A DNA stretch of 64,000 bases. Origin: Aquanectria penicillioides. Lineage: Eukaryota; Ascomycota; Sordariomycetes; Hypocreales; Nectriaceae. The stretch covers positions 620,001-684,000 of the forward strand of contig PYIU01000003.1 of assembly GCA_003415625.1 (NCBI GenBank), written 5' to 3'. Every line of letters begins with the position of its first letter. Positions within the stretch are counted from its first letter, which is position 1. A program made the translations under genes and the position numbers. The notes beneath the pieces are model-generated. The model was given only the letters and a program-made list of their open reading frames with translations. It had not been told where the DNA came from and searched no databases. This document shows, in pieces, positions 36,596 to 46,114 of this stretch.

Positions 36596-38651
36596 TCACA
36601 GGGGTGAGATGATTAGCACGACGAACTTGACGCGGCCGTCGGCGTCCTTTAGCGGCGTCCAGTGGCTCATCATCTTTGCGGGCTTCTTGTCCCGGCTTGC
36701 CTCGCCGCTGTCTCCGCTCGCCGCCCGCATGGTGTTGGCCCGCCGGGGAATGTGATTCGTAAGAGCCAGGTCAAGCGAGATGGATCTCCCGTCCCGCACC
36801 ACGACGTCTCGCACGGTCGACTTGAACGCCTTGGTGACGGACGGCAGCGTCGCCTGCTCGGCAAGCACGTCGAATACATCCTTCTGGCGGATGGCGTCTG
36901 CAGCCATGCCTAGATCCAGCGCCTCCACCATGGCCTGCGAAAAGAAGGAAATGCTCAGCTTGGGCGGGTAGCGCATCTCCTGGTCGAGCGGCATGGAGCC
37001 GAGGGAAGCCGGGTACGAGGGAACGTGCTCCAAAATCATGTATCGCGAGTAGGGCATCGTCATCATATCGGGCGGCGTTGACAGCCGCTTCAGAACGGTT
37101 CGAGTGCTGTAAGTTTTCTCTAATGCAGGTCCGGCCGAGGATCGCGGCCGGTCCGAGCTGCGCCGAGGGCTCAGCGGCGGGGAGAGCGGAGCTGGTGGGG
37201 GCTTCTTGAACGATTTGAAGAAGCTCAGCTTCGGAGGCTTGGTCTGCGGGCTCGACTTGACCCTGGTTAATTCCTCGAGGTCCATGTCGTTCTGCGCCCC
37301 GTCGTTGGCCCAGCGCGCGCTGCTCCTGTCAGTAGCGGACTTTTCCTCCTCTATGTTGCCGTAGCTCAGCATCTTGAGAACCTCGTCGTTGCTCTCAATG
37401 GACGAAGACACATCGATTTGGGCCCCCATGTAATAGCGGGTCTTGCCGGCGCCGTCCTGGAGGGGGCACAGGTAAAGCAGGTTCCAGAATGGCTGTCCGT
37501 CTCTGCGGAAGTTGAGAACGAGTTCCGAACACTCCTCCCCTCGCCAGATGGAGGAGCGAATGTTGCCAATTGACTCCCGATCCGTCTGGGGTCCCTGAAG
37601 AAGACGGCAGTTCCGCGACATGACCTCGGGCCGCGAGTAGCCTGTGAGCTGCAAAAAATCATCTGAAAGAAAAACCACGGGGTTTCCAGGCTTGACGGGG
37701 TCGCTAAGACAGAAAGAAGCCTTGAGGCCGGGGAAAGGCGAAGGAGGGAGGTCTCCCTCTATATCCGTGGATAGAGCCATGCTCGTGCAGAGACACAATT
37801 GCTGTTTCACGAATGCGGGGAAGACTTCTCTCAGGATCCTCTGCTCGACGTGGCTCTGGGATTCAAGAAACATGTTTTCCAAGCTGGGAATTAATGATGT
37901 TGTGAGGTGCTTAATGTTGGTATTTAGGGCTTTTGACATGGGTGAGGGCAGATTGAGAGGTGAAGTGGCGGTGATGGATGTATATGAGGTGGAAATGGTT
38001 GAGAGCTGGCCGACAACCTGCTCCAGGGAATTGATGTAATCGCGAATCTGAGCAATTGTCAATACACGGGGCCCATTCAAGCATCGGAGGGATGAATGAG
38101 CCGGCTGGCGGGCAGGGTTGGCTCACCTTCATTAAATATTCAACATTCTGGCCAACGCCGCGGGCGGCCGCGAACTTCCATAATTGATTTGAGGCTGCGG
38201 GATCCTTCATGACCATTTCAAACATGTCGCGACCATTGAAGTCGGGGATGGGCAGGTCGGCAGAGGTATCTGAGTCAGTAAAGGTAATGCTGGAGCGCTG
38301 GCTGGAAGTGGTAATGGAGTCGATGCTCCTCAATCGGTCTCCTCCGTTGTTGAACGACGAGACGCGGGGCGATCCATCTGGGTGGTAGTCGGTGTACTGG
38401 CGCAAAAGATCCTCGTTGGTGTGCAGCGACAGACCGGAATTGCTGCGCAGGCGGTAGGCAGAGAACTTTGCGCTCTTGGGACGGGTGCCATTCTTGGAGC
38501 GGTTTGAGGGCGAAGTGGTCAGGCCGCGCGATGACGAGCCGACTGATTCGGCACTGTTGGGGAGGCTTGAGGTTGTGGAACGGCGTCGCTCAAATTCGGC
38601 GAAGGGCGGGACAGGAGGCTCAAATGTCCTCAGCGAGTTGAGGGTTGGCAT
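36596..38651 (-). CDS. RGS-LOV blue-light photoreceptor
   Basis: Two exons (38651-38127, 38047-36596) with a 79-base intron give 658 residues. After a Ser-rich N-terminus, an RGS-like domain runs from about 140 (F-E-M-V-M-K-D-P) to about 260 and ends with V-F-P-A-F-V. The intron sits inside this domain. A LOV domain follows (about 283-390): N-P-V-V-F-L-S-D, then T-G-Y, then R-N-C-R-L-L-Q-G, with the flavin-binding Cys at about 322. N-F-R-R-D-G and F-W-N hold the flavin-contacting Asn residues (about 354 and 364), and the late Gln of G-A-Q-I-D-V is at about 385. A Pro/Ser linker leads to a C-terminal region (about 500-658) that looks like a second, degenerate PAS domain. Related fungal RGS-LOV proteins such as Botrytis BcLOV4 bind anionic membrane lipids on blue light. 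Photochemistry is inferred from intact key residues; G-alpha regulation is plausible but not shown. Confidence 0.87.
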
Positions 38652-38925
38652 ATTGGGCGGGGGGTTTGTGTTTAATTAGTTTTTTGTGCCTTTGAGTCGT
38701 GTGTGCGTGTATTTGAAGCGCTCGCCGCGCGGTGTCTCTGGGCTGTTTCAAAGGCGGGACGGGAGCGGGAGGACGGGAGCGGGATGGTATGTGTGCGACA
38801 AGACAGAACACCGCTATTGTGGAGGGAAATCAAATCGCAACCGTTGCGCCGGGAATTTAGGATGACCGAGCAGAAGCAGCAAAAGCAGCAGCAACGGCAA
38901 CGGCAACAGCGGCGGCGGTGACTTG

Positions 38926-38967
38926 GGTGTGTGTGCGTGCGTGCGTGTGTGTGCGTGCGCGCGCGTG
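38926..38967. repeat. GT/GC simple repeat
   Basis: A GTGTGTGC- and GCGC-rich tract upstream of the RGS-LOV start, probably in its promoter or leader. Confidence 0.85.
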
Positions 38968-39000
38968 GGTTTGGGTATGAGAAGAAGCAGAGCAGCGAGC

Positions 39001-39023
39001 GAGTGAGTGAGTGAGTGAGTGAG
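39001..39023. repeat. (GAGT)n microsatellite
   Basis: Five to six GAGT units upstream of the RGS-LOV gene. Confidence 0.88.
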
Positions 39024-40584
39024 CAACGGCAATGTCAGGTTTGGTTAGATGAGGATCATGATGCCGCGAGAGGGGATCGATCAGGTCGCAGGTAAAAAGA
39101 AAACAAAGTGACGAGCGACGAGTGGCGACGACGAGTGACGACGACGAGTGACGAGAGTCAAGTGTTTTAGTGAGACGAAGCGAAACGAAGCGAAGACAAA
39201 GAAAGGGAAGGGAAACTGATGACAAGGCCGGGACTGTTCAAGCGCAACAGCCCCAGCAGCCCGCGATCGCTTAATAGGATGCTGGGAGGAGTGCTCTCCC
39301 GCGCGCTGAAGGTGTCCGACGTGCTACTCCGTACGCAGTAGTCAGTCGCATCGACTGACTCGCTCCAACCGAGACGGGCCATGGCCACCAGGTCGACAAG
39401 TGGGGATGCACCGCGCCATCGTAGGCCAACGCACGCTACGAGCTTGCGGGGGCGGGCCAGATCGACCGTCGTTGGTTGAGAAGACGAGAGTAGACAGACA
39501 AGGACAGCCCGGGAAGAGCGTCAGGGGTGGTGGAGGGCAGGGGGGAATGGCCCACTGATGGCGGCGGCGGCGTGTGTTCGTTCTCGTCCAAGGCCCCAAA
39601 GGCCAAGCAAGGTCCAAGGGCCCAAGGGCTCGAGGTCCAAGGCCGTGCCAAGGGCCCAAGTCTTGCGCTCTCTGCGTCTCCAGGCTCAAGGATCGAGGCT
39701 CAAAGTGGTGCTGGGAAGAAGCATGAGAAGGATCCGGGAACAGTGCTCCTTGCAGGGATGGTGCATGAGCCTGCATACAGACGTCCATCCGGTCATCCAC
39801 TGCATCAAGACATGCGTTTCCAGGGCCATGGCGTACCAAGGAAATGTGGAATGTGGAATGTGGAAGCCATGTCCATACATTACATCCCTACTATGGAGGC
39901 ATGTATGTACGATGTAGGATGTGCACTCTGGATGCACGTACGCAGTCCCACACAGCAACCAATCCCAACCATGTTCGTTCGTACCTATGCACTTACTCAC
40001 TCGTTGGAGGCGCCGTCCGTCCCAATCCATCCATGGCACATCATCTACCGCATCTGCCTGCTCCTAACTGTACGCCTGCTGAATCTTGTCCACGCTGCTG
40101 CCAGCAAAAAATCTACTCCAGCTTCCCGGACAGTGCTGTGTTCGTGTGCCGCCACTCGGGGTCCATCATCAAGGGGGGTGCGGCGAAACGTTGGCTGCCC
40201 AGGTGGGCATCCGTTTGGGTTTGGGCTCTTTCGTCTAATGCGAGACTATCGAGATGGCTTCGTCGGCCCTTGCCCCTGGATGGCCAGCCCGACAAACCTG
40301 CGGGTCGGTCCAGAGTGCCATGTTCCGGTGGACGCACTCCAAGGCTAGGTCGTGTCGAGCCTAGGTTGGAAGCAATCTACGATCGAGAACTAGGACAGGC
40401 CTTTGGGAGGGAGTGGGAGCGACGCTGTGAGAAAAGAAGAATTCGACGAGCGAAAGAAGAAAGAAAAGAAAAAAAAAAAGCACACGAGAGATCCGCCGCT
40501 TCCTGCTCTTCCTTCATTTGCCTTGTTTGGTGTTGGCGTTGGAGTTTTGTGGGTGTTTGTTGGTGGTGGTGGCTTTGTCATTCC

Positions 40585-40603
40585 TTTTTTTTTTTTTTTT
40601 TTT
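40585..40603. repeat. Poly-T run, 19 bases
   Basis: An intergenic T run, followed after a few bases by a second shorter T run. Confidence 0.88.
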
Positions 40604-43374
40604 CCTTGATTGAATTTTTTTTTTCACACTCGTTTGGTGTAAGAGGAGTGGCTGGTCCTGACTGGTACAGTGGCCGTTGTGCAACAGCGTCCCAACAACG
40701 AATCATCCCGACGGCGCGGTCGATCTGGCGCCTCCCGCGGCTGAAAAGCAAGCACACAACCGGTAGGAATCGAGGCATTTCTAAAAAAGGCCCGCTGGGG
40801 CTTGCTCTTTTTTCGGGTCCTCCGTGTCTCTAAAATGCCGCTGATCGGTAGTTTTTTTTTTCTTTCTCCCTCTCCCCATTTGCCTCCCATGCTGATACAG
40901 ACGTTGATGGTGGTGGTTAGTGAGGAATGATGATGTCCCCAGTGGCGGACTGGCTTGCTTTGTTCTGCAGACACTTTGACCCCCCCGGGAGAGCACACAC
41001 ACACACACAACAAGCGGCCGGTCTAAGAGCAAAAAAGAACATGACGGCTATCTAGCCCCGTCCAGGGCCCAAAGAAACTAAACACCCTCCCGCTCATAAA
41101 CAGGGCAGGCTAAAACCAAACCGGGGGCTCGCTGATGCACAGGCAACTGAAATGATGGCGAGTCGGTCCCAAACATCGTTGACGATGTCGGGTGGGGTTG
41201 CTCGCAATATGGAGAGTCATTCATCTGAAACATCGTGCCGGGCTCCCGGAAGAATTCAATGTTGAAGAATGATGAAGCCAGACGAGCTGTCAGTCGCTTT
41301 TCCGTCCACACAAGCCTCTCTTTAATTAGTGGGCTTCCCAATCGCGGCCGTGGGTGCAACATCGATAACGCAGGGAGCCAGCCCTCGCTGCTTACTGCCT
41401 CTGGTTAAGTTACATATACAGCACAGCCCAGCATGGGACTATGGTACATGCCTACATAGTATGCCATCATTCCCATGCCATGCTATGCCATGCCATGCCG
41501 CTGTGCCTTTTTTTACTCTTCCTCTTCCCTTTGCACTTTGCATGCACCCCTTGATCTGTCAGGGGCCCGTGCCATTTGCCATGCCGTAGCCCAGCCATAG
41601 CCCAGCCATAGCATGCCAGGCCCATGGATCCCTCCGCCCGGAGCGACTTTGATACGGGGGGAGGAATTCCAGACCCCAAAGGATAATGCCAAGGCCAAGT
41701 TCGCCGACCGCCAGGCGTTTTACTACAGCATGTGCACAGCGCTGCCCGGCCGCTCTCTGGTCCTGCTCCCGCTCCCAACGAGCCGGCGATGATGACACGC
41801 ACGGAGGGGAGGAGCATGGACGACGAGTTTGCTAGTGTAGCGCGCCCGTGGACTGGCTGCTGGGCGGCCAGTGTTTCGCTCCCGGTCTCGTTCCCACCCT
41901 CTCTGTCGGCGAGGCAGACGGAGGACGGAGACGATGGGGGGCCTGCGGTCGCTCACTGTTCAACCGCTGGCCCCGACTTGCCCGACATGCAGCCTCAGCC
42001 ACACCGGCGTCCTTGAGATCCTCTCCACTGAAGTGATGTTATCGCGCTACTACTGCAGTAGGTCGTCGGAGTTTGTCTCCCTCCCCGTCGGGCACATCCC
42101 TGCCAGGCGCTCTCTTTGATCGGGGTGGGTAGTGCAGAGGCTGGCCATGGCCGCCGCGCTGGCTGGTGGCCGATCATCCATCGTGTCGCCCGTCCGATTT
42201 GGGATCTACCATGCTTCGCAGTGCCTGGTTGAATGCCATGGTGGCCATTCATTCATTTGCATCTACATTCTGCCTGCATTGTACGTGCGTATGTATGCGC
42301 GTTGACGGCATTTCTCCGCATTGCGTCACGATGCTGATATGTATTGCCCAATCTCCTGGGCCCACGATTGCTACGCCGCTCGTCCGTCTCTCTCTGGCTG
42401 ACCCTCCTCCCCTCCTCCTCTGAGCCCAGTGTCAACACCGACTCAGATGGACGCGCAACTATTCGCATTGCATTGTTTCCCCTCCCCGGGTGTGTTTCGC
42501 CGCTGCGACGCTGTTGCATTGGTGGTCTCGGCGCCGCGCCGAAAGCAGCAGCACAAAACGACGCCCCCCTGAATCCCCGACGCCCATCTATCAGCTCTTG
42601 ACTCCAGTCCCGACAAATCGGCCAGCCCTGTCGTCCGTCGTTTCAGACCCCAGGCAAGGCCATGAGAGACAGAGAGAGAAACCGTGGTTGCTTACATTTA
42701 TTCCCCCCTCCAAGCACTCCAGGCACTCCAAGGAATCAAAGGGGGGGTGGGGGTTCACCTCTGCGCCACGAGGGATCGTCCTGGTGCTTGCTTTGTTTAC
42801 CCTCTTCTAGAATAATTCGGTCGAGCTGTTGGTGCGCTGCTACGGATCCCTCACAGCACCTACACACGGGCCGAGGATCCAACCAACATCAGCGCCGCCA
42901 ACATGGTGCAGCCGGCGTTGCAGGCCCACGCCCGCTTTCTGCTGCATCACGCGACGTCAGGAGATTCCAAGACTCTGGTGCTATTCATGTGGCGACCAGT
43001 GGAACAAAGGTTAGTTGACGCAGCAGCCCAAATGTCTGCTTTTCTCGCGCGTGGTGGCATATCCTTTATTATCCACTCATCTCTGCCTTGCTTTTGCTGT
43101 GTGTTGTTGTGTGTGTCTGTTTTACGTACTGTACTGTCCTTCCCCTCTCTCTGCTCCCTCCACTCCTCACCTCACCTTTCGACAAGCAACAACCGGGTCC
43201 CCCCGGTCCTAATCAATCGATTAGGTATTGCAATAGTATCGTTGATAAACTTTGGCTCGTTGTTTGACCGAGAGAGTCCTCGGTGGAGACCCCCGCCCGC
43301 TGCTAAAATCCTTTGATCCTGTTGAAGTCCACATAGATCCATCGTAGGCCGAGGAGACGGCAGCCCAGCTTCCT

Positions 43375-43402
43375 ACAGTACAGTACAGTACAGTACAGTA
43401 CA
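43375..43402. repeat. (TACAG)n pentamer array
   Basis: Five perfect units of the ACAGT/TACAG pentamer in intergenic DNA. Confidence 0.9.
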
Positions 43403-43544
43403 TACACGAGTGCACGAGCTCATGGGCTGTCCCTTGTCCCCCAGGATCTGTTGTAGTAGGTAGTTCATGCCGCCGTCTTTGCTTTTTCTGAAAATGACGC
43501 ATCGTGGCACACGGACGGACAGCACAAACCACCACCCATTCGTC

Positions 43545-43587
43545 TGTGTGTTTTGTGTGTGTGTGTGTGTCTGCGTGTGTGTGTGCC
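43545..43587. repeat. (GT)n-rich tract
   Basis: Mostly GT dinucleotides with a few interruptions, in intergenic DNA. Confidence 0.85.
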
Positions 43588-44395
43588 CGCGTTTCTCATC
43601 CTCAGCCGCTCTCCTCTCTCTGGCCCACCGGGCGACGTTTGAACCGCACACCCTTGCAAAAGCGAGAGCTCAAGCCAACCCTCGTTTGTGGCGGTGATCA
43701 CGCCTCTTTCCGGCCTGCCGTTGCTGGCTCCGCGGATCCTCAACCACATGTGCCGTTGATTAGTGGCCAACCCAAGGCAGGCCAAGGATCTTATGCATCC
43801 CGGAAATGAAGCTCTCTGATGCCGTGACTGGTGACCTTACATGTGCAATTTGCTAGACGTAATTTGACGAGCTTGCCTGTCCTCGGTATCGAATCCAACC
43901 AACCGACAAACTACCGAAATCCATGCAACGTAATTAACCCTTCTTCGATAAGCAATTGCCGGTTCTCTAGGTTTGGGTCTGGGTCTGGTTCTGGTTCTCC
44001 ATCTATGCCCATGTGCTTGCATGTTCCAGAAGAACACACCTCCCCTTTTCGACGGTTCCCGTGATCGAACAGTCGAGGTTGACGCATTGGCTGTCGGCGT
44101 TAAAGAGCCCACACCTCCCCAAACGCCTCGAGATTACGTATTGGCGGTCAATCATTGCCCATTTGCAATGCCCACGGGGGACGTTTAGATAGTTTCATAG
44201 GAGTCATCGATTGAATTCGGGCAATTATAAGAAAAAAAAAAGAACAGAGCTTCTAGATAAGACGGGAAACACACCCTAGCAAGGTCCCTGGAAATCATAC
44301 CCTCTGAAGGATCACCATAAGATCACCCGATAACACCACCGACAACTCGTCGGCATCCCCCACTAACACCCTTCCAAGAGTCGTTCATCATTGGT

Positions 44396-45529
44396 TCATC
44401 GCCGTTCCGGATGCCCCCACTCGTCCGTGATCGGCCCCTCGTACCAATCTCCGCCTTGATTCCCTAGCATCCTGGTTCTTTTGCTCCGCTTCCCGCCGCC
44501 GGTCCTCTGGCTGGTTGACAAGTTCGACATCCCAGGGCGCGAGTCTGAGGTTGGAGTCGCCGCAGGAAGTTCAATTGGCGGACTGCCAGCAGATTCTTCA
44601 TGCCGGGACGGCGTGGCTGGGCTTTGTTTGGCGGGCGAGGGACACGATGTGACATCGAAACTGCCGGGTGGCGAGACCCCAGCGCGGGGAACGTTCTGCC
44701 CTACCCCGGATAAAGATGTATAGCCTGATAGCAGCCGCTGGTGATGATGCTGCTGCTGCTGCTGCTGTGCATATTGTGAGGGAGAGAACGGCAGCCCTGA
44801 CTGGACACAAGGAGAAGGTCGGGCACTGTTTCCATCCTGTCGGTTCCAGGTGTCCATTGAAACGGGCTCAAATGTGCCGGGGGGGGTCTCTGTCAGACGG
44901 AGAGAACTTTGGGTTGTACCCTCTTTCCTTGGCAACATTGCTTTTCTTCTTCTCCCGCAAGTAATTCCCGTAGAGAAGAACTGCCATTGCTACAGCCAAG
45001 ACAATTAACAGGCCGATAAGCGAGCTGGCCAAAGCAACAAGGCCATGTCGAGACAGCCCCAAGCCTCCTTTGTCATTGTCCGAGAGCAAACTGTTTGTAA
45101 CATCCGGAGAAGAACTAGACGACGCCGTAGATACGATCGTAGTTGATGAGGACACTGGCGAGACTTTTCTGTTGGAGAGAAATGGCCCAGCGTCGGCATT
45201 ATCATCGCTTAGACGCGCCGCCCGAAGCGACGTGCTATTGCACCCAGCCCATCCGAGCAGGCATTCGAAACACAGCAGCCAAGAAACGGCGGCGTAGTTT
45301 TCGCGCAAGTGTACCACTTAGCCTCGGAGCTGTTCCCGGCACATGCCTGCTCGGGTATCTGCTGGAAAACCTTTGAGTCAAAGGTCGACGGTGCGAGGTC
45401 CTTGTCGGGACACACGCCGGAGCTGGTTTCGCAGGGGTTCGATCGACAGCATCCGATGAAGCGAGTCGGCTTGTTTGCGCAGACCCAGAAATCACTGCCG
45501 CTGGGGCAGGCGAGTCCTAGAGTATCCAT
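44396..45529 (-). CDS. Cysteine-rich, single-pass surface protein (fungal), frame broken twice
   Basis: Three overlapping minus-strand frames read as one protein of 377 residues if one base is restored in a CCC run (45243-45250) and one removed from the G8 run at 44879-44886. The N-terminal half carries two similar Cys-rich units, each with a P-x-x-F-[IL]-G-C-C core (C-A-N-K-P-T-R-F-I-G-C-C and C-A-K-T-T-P-P-F-L-G-C-C). A Ser/Thr-rich stretch follows, then one membrane helix (SLIGLLIVLAVAMAVLLYG), a basic stop-transfer patch (R-E-K-K-K), and a cytosolic tail with a Gln/His run and a basic end. No signal peptide is visible, so an N-outside orientation is an inference. Proteins of this layout are common in filamentous fungi but I know no assigned function; a surface sensor or wall-linked role is a guess. 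No intron was needed. Confidence 0.62.
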
Positions 45530-46114
45530 GGGAATGGATTGTCGGGGATTCAGAACAGCACTGGAGTTTGCACTGAACTTTGGTGTTTGATCACACTTTG
45601 GGCTTCAGAAGCCGAGTCTACAGAGCTCGAGGAACTCTACGGGCAGGCTGTTGTTCCTTTATTCTCTTTGGGCGTTATCCCTTTCAGACAACTTCGCATG
45701 GTTCACGGTGCTAGTTGCAGTTCTTTGTCTGACCTTAAACCTTGGCTACCTATTTTTTACCATAGCTAATTGTGATTCCTTTGAGCATTGATGTTAAAGA
45801 GTGCCTTCTAGAAAGAAGGCTGCAATGCCTCTCCGCGCTTGATAGCTAAACTTGATCCTTTGATTCTCATGGAGTAACAAAACAAAGAAAACTCCCGTCT
45901 GAACCCGTGTCTGTCTGCCAACGTATAATGGCCTACCCATTTTTGGTCCCTCATAACTCCATGTCGACGATTCCAAGCCCACCAATACCGAGGTGTTATT
46001 CTCCAGAGCAAAATTTTCAACCTCCAATACTACCATAGTTCATAATAGAAAGATCATAGTCTTAAACTGCCGCTCAAGGCAGTCTGCTACTCCCGAAAGC
46101 CGTCGCAGGCAACT
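45530..46114. other. Intergenic region between the surface protein and SNF2 genes
   Basis: Promoter of the surface-protein gene on its left and 3' flank of the SNF2 gene on its right. Nothing else is visible. Confidence 0.55.

Larger units (their letters stand above)
38652..44395. other. 5.7-kb gene-free, repeat-rich region upstream of the RGS-LOV gene
   Basis: The first few hundred bases should be the promoter and leader of the RGS-LOV gene and contain GTGC and GAGT microsatellites. The rest holds a 19-base T run, a TACAG pentamer array, a GT-rich tract and CATGC-rich DNA near 41.47-41.5 kb. The long open frames at 39527-40348 and 39844-40833 overlap in different frames, are full of low-complexity Trp/Phe/Lys runs and lack any domain. 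I judge them non-coding. Nothing in the right half could be called a gene. Confidence 0.5.

Noticed and set aside
39527..40833. Two long overlapping plus-strand open frames (273 and 329 codons)
   Set aside because: They overlap in different frames, contain low-complexity Trp, Phe and Lys runs, have no domain, and sit in GC-rich DNA that lacks stops by chance.
42903..43316. 137-codon plus-strand open frame
   Set aside because: The second half is Cys/Val/Leu low-complexity from a T- and C-rich tract, and no homologous motif is visible.
44868..45317. Programmed ribosomal frameshifting in the surface-protein gene
   Set aside because: No slippery heptamer with a downstream stem is evident, and the same kind of break occurs in three unrelated genes, so a sequencing cause is simpler.
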